From: Maea johnstoni | Lineage: Eukaryota; Annelida; Polychaeta; Spionida; Magelonidae | Assembly: GCA_963942565.1 (NCBI GenBank) | Contig: OZ012685.1 | Coordinates: forward strand, 42,625,019 to 42,689,018 | DNA: 64,000 bases | Direction of reading: 5' to 3' | Shown: piece by piece, positions 1 to 14,700 of the stretch | How positions within the stretch are numbered: the first letter of the stretch is position 1 | Layout of the letters: every line of letters starts with the position of its first letter | The notes under the pieces: generated by a model | Told to the model about the DNA's origin: nothing | The model's input: the letters and a program-made list of their open reading frames with translations, nothing else | Database searches by the model: none | Program-made: the position numbers and the translations under genes

Positions 1-1100
1 GGATATCTGTGTAGGCAGGCAGGGGTGAGTTGAGGGATGTACACCTTATTATCAGGAGCTGTCTGTTAATTTACCACAACCAAATATTTTATTTCTATAT
101 GATGACTTGTATTCAGTACTAAATACCAATATTGAAGGTTGTCAATCACCTTCAAATTATTGTTGTACTTGGACCCATGTTCTACTAGCACCTTCTCTTA
201 GCCATTGAAATTTTGCAAGTAGCAAAATGAAGTTTACTATGATAATCTCATTAACTAGATAGAAAGTGTCATCTTGAAATAAAGCATCTTTTGCATCACA
301 ATCTACTTAGACAACAAAAGAGTTTAGGATTCTTTCAGGTTCAAAATTATAATGTCAGATCTTTTACAAGTAATAGTAATTGATATAACTATTTGGTGTG
401 TATCCCTCAACCCCCTATTTGCTTCCATTATCAAGCATAACTATACCTCTGTATACTTAAGAAAGCAAGAATATCTAAGTATGTGGAGATGCCATATTTA
501 CAGAAAGATTTAGATGGGTGTAGAGCCATAGAAATTGGGAGGAGCATTTTTGTTGTATTGTTATTTACATATATTAGCATAGTTCTTTTTTATGAGCCAG
601 TCCATTCTGAATGTCACTGTAAAATCAGATCTCTGAAATAAATATTTTGATATTGTTGCGAAATAAAACTGATTGATGTAACTCTTGTTTGGTTATCATT
701 TATTAGTAGTACTAAAATCTCAGACAACTGCTTTCTTGCTTGCTTTGTTTCCTGGGCAGAAATGCAAAAAAATCAGATCAGGTTAGGGAAAGTGATTTCC
801 AACTCACATTTTTTCTACAAGATAAAAATATTCTCGTCTTTTCTTTTCGTCCGAATCACAGGATGAATGTTAAACGTTAACTTTCTAGTTTCTTGAGGAA
901 TACATTTGAAGATGAGAGAATGTTCAGGGAGTATGAATTCTTTAGGGCAATTGAAAAAATGAGAGCCAACTTTCTTGCAGGATATGTAGGTTTATGTTTA
1001 ATATTGTTTCACCATACCGTGAATTAATTTCACCTGTCCTATCTTCTCTTAAGATATTGTTAAAACATGTGAACATTTTTAGTCAAATCCTAAGGTGTTG
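1..1100. other. Downstream flank, no gene seen
   Basis: AT-rich sequence with no convincing exon on either strand and no recognised repeat boundary. Confidence 0.4.
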
Positions 1101-1103
1101 GAA

Positions 1104-1425
1104 TGTTGAGGCAGCATAAGTGACCTAGCCAGGACCCTCCAGTCGGTCTTTTGTGGATGTTGTTCACTGAAAACCTTGTTGGGCAGGCAAACATTTCTTA
1201 GGAAAGAATTATCAATATTGACTCTTTGGAGGTCAATAACCAAATATTTTCCTTACAAACCATCTTGTAGGGCATGGCTGAAGTGTAAATTACCCTTTTT
1301 GACATGATAAGCTATTATGTTGTGATGGTATAAAGATTTTGAAGTAGCCTTGTAGCTAAATCTGGATGGGCAGAAACTTTGGAATTGCTGTTTTCGCCAT
1401 GCATTTTAAAATCCTGGGCAGCATT
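1104..1425 (-). mobile_element. CAGGGACTTAGCC-family hAT-like MITE, degenerate copy
   Basis: Matches the family bounded at 41723-42031, including 'GACCTAGCCAGGACC', 'ACAAACCATCTTGTAGG', 'TGAAGTGTAAATTACCC' and 'TTTAAAATCCTGG'. The distal end is eroded. GCAGCATA and GCAGCATT flank it and may be a decayed 8-bp target duplication. Confidence 0.65.
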
Positions 1426-2313
1426 AGAGCAAATATGGTTAAAATACTCATTCCGCATTTCATGCAGATGTACTAGGAAATAAATCTTGTTTTGCAAAGA
1501 AAGGTGGCTGAAGGAGCTATCAAGGTTGAGTATGGATAAATTAACACAACAGAAGCAATCCTCTTCTAATTCCTATGAGAAATCCTTTTAGATAAGAATA
1601 GCTAGAATAAATGAGGGATCCAGAATTTGTGAATAATGAGCTAGATGAAAGATCAATCTAATGAGGTGTGGATTATAATTGATTTAATCTGTACAAGAAT
1701 CATCACAGGCTACTCTGATGGGAATCATTAGCGAAAGCTGGCTCTTCAGGCTCATTTCTAAATCTTTTCCTGCCCTCTGTTAAATACTAACCAATTCAAT
1801 TCAAGAAAGATTAAAGTGTACACTTTAATTGTCAAACAAAGTTGTTAATATTGAAATGCCCATCATTCATACCTCCCTTCTTTAGACCCTTCCAATGTTG
1901 AGGCAACTTTTCTCCAAAGAACAAGAATGGAAAGATTTTTGCAAAACATCTAAACCCTGTCATGTTGGTATTTTTCCCATTAGTTTGTATTGGCCAAATT
2001 AGCCACTAGCAGCATAAGGGTTAATTTCAGATATACAAAATAACAATAGACATTAATTTCACTTGGAATTTATTGTCTCCACCGTATATGAATAACATTG
2101 CTTAATATACATCCTCAATTAAGAACAGGGATAAGCCAAACACTTGATTAACATACTACAGCCTCTCTTTATATGGCATGTCCTTCCTTGAAGCTTCTAA
2201 AATGTATGATACATGTATACACAAGGTGAGATTAAGTTAAACTTGAAAGAACTCAGTTTGTTGTAACATTGATCTACAGTGATGCCTGCAATACTTCTTA
2301 TTTTACAATGGAA

Positions 2314-2319
2314 TTTATT
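2314..2319 (-). terminator. Candidate polyadenylation signal of the helicase
   Basis: AATAAA on the minus strand about 310 nt past the stop codon. Plausible spacing for a 3' UTR, but such hexamers are frequent in AT-rich DNA. Confidence 0.25.
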
Positions 2320-2628
2320 CCTCAATGAAAGTATGAAATTACTGAAGCAAATCAGCATATAGCAACTGATTTTAAATTTCAAAATGTCCACATAAATGTG
2401 TCATGTACTGAAAGAGGTGAATAGTTATTGTAATGTAATGCACTGATGAACTCATTTTCTGAATGCAGGCTGACTGACAGAACATGTTCTGTATTCTAGT
2501 AAAAAAATCCCTGCTGCAAATGCTAATTTTTGTCTTATGTCTGCTTTACAGAGATGATAAATAATTGAGCCCTTCAATAATTTTATGCTACTTCTGGCTA
2601 TCTTATATGTCTAGTTCACATCACTTTG

Positions 2629-2713
2629 TCAATCGTCGTAATCTCTGAAAAGAGTTGGCTTTCTGTGACTGCCTGAATGATGTCTTCCACGGTCACCGAA
2701 GCTTGGTCTACCC
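2629..2713 (-). CDS. Helicase exon 15: RG/H-rich tail and stop
   Basis: Residues 557-584, beginning [15 protein letters not shown] and ending FRDYDD followed by TGA at 2631-2629. Short RG-rich tails occur in plant PMH and DDX21 relatives and usually bind RNA. Acceptor TTTCAG. Confidence 0.85.
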
Positions 2714-5700
2714 CTGAAAGAGGAAGAGTTACAAATACTGATAAGTGTTCTACAGCAATCATTCTCATGCAAAATCAAAAATCAATTTCAATCAAAAATC
2801 AATTTAGATCAAAATTTCTCATGTTCCTATTTGACCTGATCCAACTTACATCAGGAGCTACAAATACTGATAAGTGTTCTACAGCAATCATTCTCATGCC
2901 AAATCAAAAATCAATTTCAATCAAAAATCAATTCAGATCAATATTTCTCATGTTCCTAATTGCACCTTACATCAGGAGCTTACACTTGGTCTGATAGGAA
3001 TAGTAATATCTTGATAACAAAGCAAAACATTGAGAAATACTTTACTACATATTTACCTCTCATGTAACCCTTCATATATTTGTTCAAACATAACTGTTTG
3101 ATGAGTTATTTTGAGGCTTATCAGACCATGTGTGCACCTAATGGGTTAACCAATCTTGCTCCATGCACTAAGATGATTAACCAATTGTTGAAATATTCTC
3201 TTCATAAATGAAAAGTACTAGAGATGTTTTAAAAGTTTTCTTATCCAGAAAGGTAACATATCAATGTCCTAATAAATGTTTCAATCAATATCAACAGATA
3301 CATTACATAAGGTCAACTACCAGGGAATTAAAAAAAATTTAAGCAACAATGCGAGATAACTTTTCATTAAAATCTATTTAGAATGGGTTTACTCAATAAC
3401 TGATTTGGATTGGAAATTGTTCATTAAGTATCGGTCTTCCATTATGAATATAACAATAACTCACCAGCTCTTAGTTGAAGCTGAACTGATTTGGATTGGA
3501 AATTGTTCATTAAGTATCGGTCTTCCATTGTGAATATAACAATAACTCACCAGCTCTTAGTTGAAGCTGATCTAGGTCTTTGTTTGTGTGGAGGCCTGCT
3601 GCTGCTCCCCTCAGACATTCCTCCATGGATAATCTGTGACAGCGCGGCAGCCAGGATGTGCTGTCCTCCACCCTCTTCAAAGTCTACGGACCCGGCCACG
3701 GGCAAGAAGGCCTTGTATTTGTGAGGAGGCAGTTTCTGCAGTGTCTTCAGCAAATCCTCAGCTGCCTTCTGCTCAAGCCCTTCTTGGTTAGGAGCCTTAG
3801 TGTGTTCCAAGTTCACCATTGGCTCAATCTGAAAGAATTTAGATTCAGATTTGCTGCAATGCTTGTAATACATGAATTACCTTTGTACAATTAGAGGCAG
3901 TATAAATAACTTAAATGCTATCTATTTGTGAGGCATTTGCTAAAGCAGCTGTGCCAGGATATCATCACATAGTATTGTACCATATAAATGAAGGCATCCA
4001 TAGATACTATTTTAATCTTAATATCTGGTCTTCACTTCCTTTTTGATGTGCAGATAAAAAGAGAAATTTTCATTAGCCCAGCAAGCTTGATTTCCTAAAT
4101 TTCATGTGCGCTGTATAACTAGGTTTGACAAAGCTTTAGTTTGATTGCCATAATGCATTTCTGGGCAATAATGAACCCCTGCTCTTTAGAAACATTTAAT
4201 GACTCGCATGTTTCAAACTTGGAAAAGGATGATTTGTGTTGCCCAGCAAAACACGGCATTAAATGAGAGCATAGGACGGGGTCACAGGGTTGCACTCGGG
4301 TCATCAAGGGTCACGGGTCAAGGGTAATTTTCAAGTGCTCTTCTTGGGCATGGTCTTAGCCAATTTTTTGAAACAGGGTGTCCAAATAGAGGTTTCATAG
4401 ACTTTTGCGTGTCACTAGTGTGGTACAAAATACATACTACTAATAAGATAAACCCTATATATTTACAGATTTTGCTTTTTTAGGCCAGTAATTGCTTTGT
4501 GTGTCTTATAAAAGTGACACTACAGCTTCTACATCTTCTATCTTCTAAGAAAAGTCATCATCAGCAAATTCTGAAATAAATTTTTGGGTGTCCAAACTGT
4601 AAAAAAACAGTGTGGGTGTCCAAATGACATGCTGGACGCATAGGTGGCTAAGCCCCTGTTCTAGGCTGAAGGCTGAGTATATCAGTGGGTTCCCTGCTGT
4701 GACCAGCACCCAAGTCTGCCTGGGGCTGGTAGCACCAACGTGACTCAGGCTGAAACTTAGGCTCAACTTGATTGTCTACAACAATAGATGCTATTGTTGT
4801 AGACTAGTCAAGTTTAAGCCTGAGTCACGTTGGTGCAACCGGCCCATGTCAGCATCCCCCCCCCCCCCACCCCCATAAGGTAGTCTCAGAGAAGGGTTAT
4901 ACATATTCGAGTGCTCACCTGAGAGATGACATCCCAATCTCTTGGTGAGCCAGAGTGCAGCATGATAGCTAACCCTTCCCTTCCTCCACGCCCCGTTCTC
5001 CCGGACCTGTGGATGTAGTAATCCACTCCATTGACTGGGGGTCCTGCTTGTATGATGAGATCCACCTCTGGAATGTCAAGACCGCGGGCCGCCACATCTG
5101 TCGCCTGGATATAGGAGAGAGGACGATAATCAACAAATTCAAGCAAGTTAACATGGTAGAGCAAGTCAAATTGTTCCATCTGGTAATTTACAGAGAGCAC
5201 TCAGTACCTCATAGGTCAAGCTAGCCACTAGCCCTATAGCCTAAGGCTACAGAAAATTGTGTTGGGCCATGATGATATAAAATTTGCCTTTGTAACCCGG
5301 CTGGCTATAAGAAAAGTGACATTTAAAGATCATGCTCAGAGCAATATCGACAATGATAAAATTAGTTCTCCTTTGGTACAATTCCAATATGCAATAGAAC
5401 AGTGAAAAGATAGGTTACAACTAAAAAAATTGTTTATTATGGAAGGACTGCAGTGGGACTGCAGCATTTAGAAAATCTAGGGCTATGAAATCTTTGGTGG
5501 GGCTATGACTATAAGAGAACCTGAAGTCTGAAATTTTTAACCAAAGCCTGACCCCTGTACCTGAGTATACTAATACATTGATTGATGAACATGTACCTGG
5601 GTATATTCAGAAATCTACACATCTCACGCAAGTTGTTTCAACACTGCAAGGGGTGCTTCTCCTGGCAATTTACTAAGAGACATCCATACATCAATATGCT

Positions 5701-8700
5701 CTCATTATACCTCTATAAACTTTTTAGAGGAAAATCACTAACACACCCCTATTATGTAAATAATAATAAGAATCAGGTTATATTGAAGAGTTTGATAGTT
5801 AACTTCTGAGTGGCACATGTCTATGTCTTACCACTAGAACTTTTATCCTCCCCTGTCTGAAAGCTGCAAGGATGACTTCTCTTCTGGACTGAGAGAGATC
5901 TGAATGTAGACCATCAGCTGCTAGACCTGATCTCCGTAACGCAGAGGCGGTATCTCTGGTTTTAACTACAATGGATGAAATGGGATAAATAACCTAAATT
6001 CAAAGAATATTACCATGATGCAGTGTCTTAGCCAGGATTTAGAAACTGGGTGCCTAAAATTGGCAGTTGTAAAATTTTTGGGCATCCAAATTTTTAAGGG
6101 GGATCACAATATACTCATTTCAACCATAAACATGTATAAATTCATCAGAATAAGGCATGATATCATTAAACAATGTCATGGGAATTATAAGGCGCTGAAA
6201 AAATTCAATTACAGGCTTGAGATTGGGATTTTTAGAAATCCGACACAAAAATATTTGGGTGTCCTGAGGGGTTCTTTTTGAGGATTTGGGTGTCCAAAAA
6301 GGCACCCAGACGCCTTGCTGGCTAAGACCATGCCATGATGCACACCATATCTTAAGACCATGTGGCTATCAAAAAGTGCTCGTGACAAAGGACATTGCAT
6401 ATGCTGTAACTATCAACACAGGGTCATTTTTTGGGAGCTCAATGAAAACAGATGTATGGTATACAAGTGCATCACAACAAGGAATCATGAAGAAGACTAA
6501 TTCACAGAACAGTTTCATATAACATCCTAGTAGAAGGTCCAAGTATATTACTTAGTGACAAAATATAGAAAGAGGTTCAAACATTATTCGCTGTTGCTAT
6601 CAGCACTTTTGTATTGTATAGCAGAGCACTGTGAGGCTCACATTCAATATTTTGAAATATATATTCAAAAAAACCCATTTGGATTAGATGAAGTATCTGA
6701 AATATCCTGTAAATTGTATTCATATATTTCATTGCTTCCTTCTTATAAGGAGGTGTCCATGATACTTCGGTTAGGCTATTTATTTTGTCAAGTACTTTTT
6801 ATGAAACCACCACATCTGCTAAATGGTTTATTATTTGCCTTTAAAATTGACTTCACAAATACATTTTATAATGTTGATTATTTCTCCATTATAAATACTG
6901 CCTGCACTTATACCTACCTTTAGTTTCCATGAAGATGATGCACCTTTCAGGCTTATATGTCGTTAACAGTTCCCTGCACACTAACATATTCTGTGATGGG
7001 TGAACCTTCATGCACTGAAAGGCAAAAAGAAGAGCATTGTGAAAATACAAAATGAGAAGGGAGGCCACAAAAGGCATAAACTACTACTTAAATATGTTCA
7101 ACAGACTAATATTTATAACAAGAAATCTAAATATGTTTTCATTCATCTGCAAATACATTGGTTTATGCTTTCATTCTTATAACAACCAAAAGTGATATCA
7201 GAATTAAATATGGGCAGGGCAGTACTCAATAAACTGGAAAAGGCAAAAAGAACTGTCTCTCAAAGTTATTTATCATTTCATCCATTTGTATAAATACACA
7301 GAAAGTGACTGTACCTTATGCTGAACAGATTCTGGAGACTTGTATCTCTGGTTGGATGTAATATCTACAAACTGTGGGTCGGTCATATACCTAAAGAAAA
7401 AATACAGAAAAATGGAATGTAAGCAATCACCAGTTTTGACATATCTTGAGATTTTGAAGATAAATACCCTTCAGGCTACAGGGATGTAAATATTTTTCTA
7501 GGTATTGCCGTTTTCATATTAAAGAAAAAGTCATATTATGTTACTGGTTACTACTGCACAATGATGAGTGTTTGGACAAAAAAATCACAATCAGGGTTTG
7601 ACTTTTCCACAAGCCCAGGGCCATATGTCCCTTGATTTTGCTGTAGGCCCCTATATTTTTCTGATTAGGGGCCCAAAATACTATGTATAGTAACCAGAAA
7701 TCCTGTTTTTGAACGCTAATTTTTATCAATAGACCTTTTCGACCCCTAGCCTGAAATCTGAGTGTTAGTAGGCCTAAGGGGCTTCTTTCTCTCTATCTAT
7801 ATCTTTTATCATTACCTGCCATATTTTTGGCTTTAAATTGTATGTACCCCACTATCTTTTGTGGAGTATTTATGTGCATTATTCCTATGAGGTGAGTGGC
7901 CAACACGCATGAATGGGCATCAATTAAACATATCCAACATGCCATGACTTTTTTGTTATCATACATGGTAGCTATTTATGGCCAGGATAAAGACTGGGTC
8001 ATTAAATTTTGCTCTCATAACAAGCCTGGCCAGACAGCGGTTGAAGCTGTCTCCCTTGGAAATTTGCCTATTTTATGATAACTTTAATAGGAGTTGTTCT
8101 AAGGAATGAATGGATGCTTAAAGGCACATCAGCACACAAAGGCCATTCAGTATCAGTGCAATAAAATATGTACAAAATGATGGTCCTTTGTTATTGTAGG
8201 AATACAACAAAGCTATAAATAGATAAAAATGCTCACAAAAGAATGACCAGTTTCAAAGTATAAGTTTCACATACATGGTTGTTTCAAAAGAAGTACAATC
8301 AGCGTCACAAAAGGATGTGACTCGATAGGACATCAAATACTCAAGACGGCCTTGATCGGAGCAAATCTATACCAGTCCTACAAGCTACCACACAAAAAAA
8401 AAAGAATTATCTGCCATATGAACAGCTGGGCCACTCTTATATGCAATTTGAATAATGTATAAGTAAATCAGCCCAGTGTGCAAGTCCTTTCTATTCATAA
8501 GTATAAGGAAAGACTAAGCAGCAGCATTCTCACCTATGTGCTATTCTTTTGGCATCAGGGGGCATGGTGGCACTGAACATAAGCATTTGCTTCCCGGACG
8601 GAGAATTTTCTAAAACATCCTCTATCTGGTCCTGAAACAGTAAATAGGTAAATGAATATTCATTTGCACCACTCAACTGACCACCAATTTAACATGCAAC

Positions 8701-11700
8701 ACAATATACTTTCTCACATAAATCTATAACTAATATTTTTTCTTGCTCATTCATGCAAAAAAATACCTTAGAAAGTATTTGTAAATTCAAAAAAATACTT
8801 GCAGGAGAATTGTAGGTTGAGTTCTGATAAAATAAAAATTCTTCCATCATATATTTTACCAAAGATGCATTTGTCAGAGGGTCATCACCAAATGTGTTGG
8901 GCAACTTATGGGATCTACAGGTATCCCTGTGTAAAGAACCAATAGAACTGATAAGCAGCAATGGTCAAGAAAAAATTAGCACAGGCCAGCTTCTACCTAC
9001 TATGGTATATGTTTAACATCAACAGGCCAGCTTCTACCAACTATGGTATATGTTTAACATCAACAGGCCAGCTTCTACCTACTATGGTATATGTTTAACA
9101 TCCACAGGCCAGCTTCTACCTACTATGGTATATGTTTAACATCACCTACCTTGAAATTGGGTGTAAGGAGTTCATCAGCTTCATCTAAACATAAGAATTG
9201 TAATTCTCTCAGGTCCTGGAAAAGGAGAGAGTTACAAATCAACTAACGATATCATAACTTCGCACAATACTGCTTATGTGCTGTCAGACAAAACTAAATA
9301 TTTGAGAAAGGTAAGTAATATGATTAATACATTTTTGAAATAATTACATGAAAATGAGAAAAACTTCTTATTCATATACTATTTATCATCTTTTTAAGTA
9401 TCACTTAAAATAATGCTTGCATTAAAAACACATTTCAAGGAGAGTTGTTGGCTGTATCCCTAATATCACTTTTTTTCAAATGTCTTCTATAAAATACTAA
9501 GCATAGAAAGCTGTCACGCTATTAGTCAGGCATTTATAGGCCCGGACAGGAATTGATGGAAAAAATACCAGGATACAACTTCACTGAAACATAATCCCAT
9601 ACAAACTGAAGTAAGGATAACTTCAGGGATTGGTTAAGATCTCAACCAGTTTCATGGAGTACTTACTATAGAATTCCTTTGAAGGTGATCATTTAGCCGC
9701 CCTGGTGTTGCACAGACTACATCAATACCCCGACTGATAGCACGAGTCTGAAACAGACACGGTTAAGCAAGAATAAAGAGTGTATACAAAATAATGACTC
9801 CAGCTATGGCCCGTATAAAGATAAAATTTATTGATGTTCTTATCTAGGTACATGTATAACAATATTAGGAATGATACTTTGTAACTTCCAGAATGAGTTT
9901 AACCTGACAATTTATATTTATCATGAGACCATTTTAACTTGAAAACGTGTCATTAATTCCAAGTTCTTAACAGATTGTATAGAATGATAACCCACCAAGT
10001 AGAAATGCACCTTGCATTATATCTACTTACTTATTAGCTTATGACAATGCAGCTTTAATCATACCTACCTGTTTGTTAATGGAATCCCCACCATACAATG
10101 CTACACACCGAACACTGGGATCTAACTCCTGTATACTCCTGAAAAACAACAATACTTATGATATTCTCTAAAAGGTTTAGTTGAATGTTGTAAACATTAC
10201 ATGTATACTAGTTATACATGAGCAATATGAAGTTAAGAAGTATCAACAATACGTGTATACAAGTTGAATATCAGGATACAGGGTCTTAGCCAGGATTTTA
10301 AAAATGTCTGTCCAAAACAGCAATTCCAAAATTTCTGCCCGTCCAGCTACTTCGAATCCTCATAGGGTTACCAACTACTTTTAATAGCTTACTGTGTCAA
10401 AAAGGGCAATTCAAACATAGAAGATGGTTTGTTAGGAAAAGAATTGGTTATTACCCACCAAAAGTCAAAATCAAAAATTCTTCATAGAAATTTTGCCTGA
10501 TCAAAAAGAATGTTTTCAGGAAACTGCCTGTCCACAAGACAGGCAGGACAGGTCCATTAACCTGCCCAGTTTTAGAACAGACATTTCACAAGGACTGGGG
10601 GATCCTGATGACAACCTCTCTGTCACTGATCTCATGGACATATATGATACACAACTAACCAATGTGCTGAATAAGCATGCACCACCCAAGGAAAAGTCTA
10701 TTGTAATAAGACCACAACAGCCTTGGTTCTCAGATGATCTCCATCGAGCAAAATCTGAGAAAAGAAAAGCTGAAAGGCTGTGGAGGAGAACTGGCCTGAC
10801 AGTTCATCGTGAAATCTTCAAGGAAGAAAGAGACAAATACAACAAACTCCTTGAAAGTAGCAAAGTGTCATATTACAATCAGAGGATTATTGATTGTGGG
10901 CAGGATTCAAAAGCGATGTCCCAGACAATGAATGAACTCCTCTTCAGGCAGAAAGTGTCAAAACTCCCAGAACACAGCTCTGCAGAAGAACTTGCAAATA
11001 GGTTCTCATGCTTTTTCAAGGAAAAGATTGATAAAATCAGGAATAACCTCCCTGACTGCTCTGACATCAACCTGGAAATAACACAGTCACCACCTGTTTC
11101 CACTCTGAATGTTCTGCGGAATACTACAGAGGAGGAAGTATGGAAGATAATTTGCAAGTCTCCTGCGAAAAGCTGCATGCTTGATCCAATCCCAACTTGG
11201 CTCATCAAAGAAAGTAGAAGCGAATTACTTCCAGTAATGACTAACATCATAAATTCTTCTCTCAGATCTAGCCAGGTACCGAAATCCATGAAGTCGGCTA
11301 TAGTAACACCGTTACTTAAGAAATCTACCCTAGATCCAGATATTCTAAAGAACTACCGTCCTGTCAGTAACCTTTCTTACATCTCAAAACTGTTGGAGAG
11401 GGTGGTGGCGGGGCGACTCACTGACTACATGACTGAGAACAACTTGCATGAACATTTACAATCTGCCTACAAGCCTGGTCACAGCACTGAGACTGCCCTA
11501 GTGAAAGTACAGAATGACATTCTAACCAGCATTGACCAGCATGGAGTAGTTATACTGGTCATGTTAGATCTGAGTGCGGCGTTCGACACCATCGACCATG
11601 ATATTCTATTCAGCAGAATGGAAAATACATTAGGTATTACGGGTCAAGCACTTGCTTGGTTTAAGTCTTACCTGTCAGGACGCACACTCCGCATCAAGAT

Positions 11701-14700
11701 TGACAAGTCATTCTCTGAGTTACAGGACATTCTGTGGTCCGTACCACAGGGATCAGTGTTAGGACCATTGTTGTTCCTGATCTACCTCCTACCCCTTGGA
11801 AAACTCATCAGAAAGCATGGTTTAGAGCTTCACATATATGCAGACGACACACAGCTCTATCTGGCAATAAAACCTATCACTCAACAAGCTGTGGACATAG
11901 GAGTTGCTAGGCTGGAGGGCTGCCTCACTGACATATATACATGGATGTCACAGAACAAGCTAAAACTGAATGCAGACAAAACGGAAGTCCTAGTGCTAGG
12001 TACCCCTAAGCAGCGAGCCAAAATATCTGTGCCTAGCATCTCCGTAAATGGTGAGATTGTTAAGATTCTCAATATACCTATCGGCAATCTGGGCTCTGTT
12101 TTTGATCCAAGCATGAATATGGCCGCACATGTGTCAAAGGCAGTCAAATCTGCAAACTATCACCTTCGAAACATTGGAAGGATCAGAAAATACTTGACTG
12201 CAGAATCAACTAAAGGTGCTGTCATATCCCTGGTAACCTCAAGATTCGACTACTGCAATGGACTTCTCTGTGGAATACCTGAAGAGCTAATATGTAAGCT
12301 CCAGAGAGTACAAAATAATGCCGCCAGGGTGATCACACTCACAAAGAAGTATGACCATATCACTCCAGTACTAAAGGAACTTCACTGGTTACCAGTCAGG
12401 AAGAGAATTGAATTCAAGATTCTTCTCCTGGCGTACAAGTGTTTGCATGGAACTGCACCCTCTTACCTGAGGGAAATGCTGAAAGAGTATGTCCCACCAC
12501 GGACACTGAGATCAACATCCAAGAACTTACTCTGCGAGCCGAGAACCAACATGAAAACCTACGGTGACAGATCATTTAGTGCCTGTGCCCCAAAACTATG
12601 GAATCAGCTCCCAAATAATATTCGGGCAGCTGGGAGTGTGGCAATCTTCAAACGACAATTGAAAACACATCTATTCAAAGATGTATTTATCAAATAACTA
12701 TGTGGATATCAACATCTATCCTCTGACAATGAATGTAATGCGCCTTTGAGCATGTTTATATGGAAAGGGCGCAATATCAAATGACAATATTATTATTATT
12801 ATTATTATTATAGCTATGTCCCTGATCCGGAATAAGAAGTTATCATTAGTAATTATAAAAGTGATAAAAATTGAGTTGATAAATCTTAATCGAAGTGCAC
12901 AAAATGATTACTCTATTTTCAGTGGTTACAAGACATAACTTACAGAAAATATATTTCCTTCAAAAATAAAATGATCTTTAAGACACAACTTATCTCCTCC
13001 ACTGGTTAATACACTACCTGTATATCTGCATACATAGTTCCCGCGTTGGAGATATAACAATGGCTCTTGGGCTTTTAGAAAACCTACGGCTCCTGAAATA
13101 AATGTTCCGAAAAATATATCATAAGGGACAAACTCATGCTTGAAATTATGAGCATCTTAAAGTAGGTTAAAGTGTTAACGGAGAAAAGAAGGATGTCATG
13201 AAAGAGATTTGAAATTCCACAATATCATCCCATTGTTATACTATGTCCTGCTATGAGTTCCAGGTAAAGAGCTTTCAAGGCAAGGAATGATAGCTAAAAC
13301 TAGTTAAAGTACTGTAGGAGACCTGACTGATGATTGATGATTGATTTGGATATGGGTATTGTTGACCAAATGAACACAGGGGAACATTGGACAACAATCA
13401 AGGAACATAAATCAAGCATTGTATGGCCAAAAAGATAGGTAATTTGGAAGATATTGGAGGAAGAAAACGAGCGATAATAGGGAATTTTGCCGCAAAATTC
13501 GTCCTGAGTTCTGCCATGCTATCCTGCTCTAGTCATCTATGCTACCCCCCTCAGACTTAATATTACAACTCCCTCTTTAATCCCCATAACATACAACCGC
13601 AGACATTGCTATACAATATATTTATTTCAGAAAAAACTACCAAAAACCTCCACTATCCAAATCAATCATCAATCATCAGTCAGGTCTCCTACAGTACTTA
13701 ATAAAAAAGTGCTCATGGCAATCATCTTAAAATCAACTTGAAGTAAAAGTCTGCAGATGGTGTAACTTTTAATATACCATGTCCCGAATAACTTGGTTTT
13801 AATTTGACAAGACAACATTCATTGATGCACTCATTTGGCACGTTTTTCTGGATATCAAAATTGTTCCCTTACAACATCTACTTCTAACAGTACTTAGTAG
13901 CATGAAAAAAGGAGAAAACATATGAATGGAGTTGACTTACTTTTGTGAAGATATCTTTTGAACAATTGGGATAGAGAAAGCCATGGTTTTGCCACTGCCT
14001 GTTACTGCTCTGCCAATCACATTTCTGAAGTATAATGTCAAATGTAGTATACAATAGAATGTACCAAACTTTGAACTTTTACTGCTACAATTACTAAGAT
14101 CTACTACCATCTCTATTATTTTATCATTAATCTTTTTTTCTTTTTCTTCAATCTTAATATCGCCTTTTTTTAAAAGATTCAAGATATGACTGGATTTACA
14201 TATGAATAGAAACAAGGAAAGCTTATAAATGTGATCCAATAGACCAATACCCATAATAGACCCGTCCATGGTCAAAATGGCATTAGGAATATGGTTACAA
14301 GAATTCACCACTATTATAATGAAATACAAGATTTTAAACAAGATAAACATTAAATAGATAAGACTAATAGTGCTCATCGTTTATTACTTACCTGCCATTT
14401 AGAGTGTGGTTAAGAGTCTTGGTCTGAATTTCAAAAGGTTTTGAATAACCAAGTGTCTCTAATCTGTTGGCAAGCTCTTCACTGATGGGAAAGTCAGAAA
14501 AGTTCATTCTGAAATTATAAAAAAAAATGTTGGATGTTTTTTTTTCATAGAAGGCAAACTTTTCAGTGGCAAAATCAAATGACACAAATTAAATTCACCA
14601 ATTGAATATCTGGTACATATCTTAATTGGTGTTACTAGTATTTTATATGTAGCTGTCTAGCTGATTATTTTACAGAGGTACACAACTGTTAGAAAAAGAT

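Noticed and set aside
5932-5940. GTTACGGAG in helicase exon 12 as another copy of the 13-bp motif
   Set aside because: Only 9 bases match and they are explained by coding sequence (ALRRSG).
8981-9144. CRISPR-like array
   Set aside because: The 41-bp units are contiguous without unique spacers, in an animal intron; it is a minisatellite.
10493-12697. 734-codon open frame as a host gene
   Set aside because: It is LINE ORF2 (YADD reverse transcriptase, CR1/L2-type C-terminus, (ATT)n tail) with its first codons in MITE sequence.
13937-14377. 146-codon frame as one exon
   Set aside because: Only the final 28 codons (13941-14024) are helicase exon 4; the remainder is AT-rich intron read before the acceptor CTTCAG.
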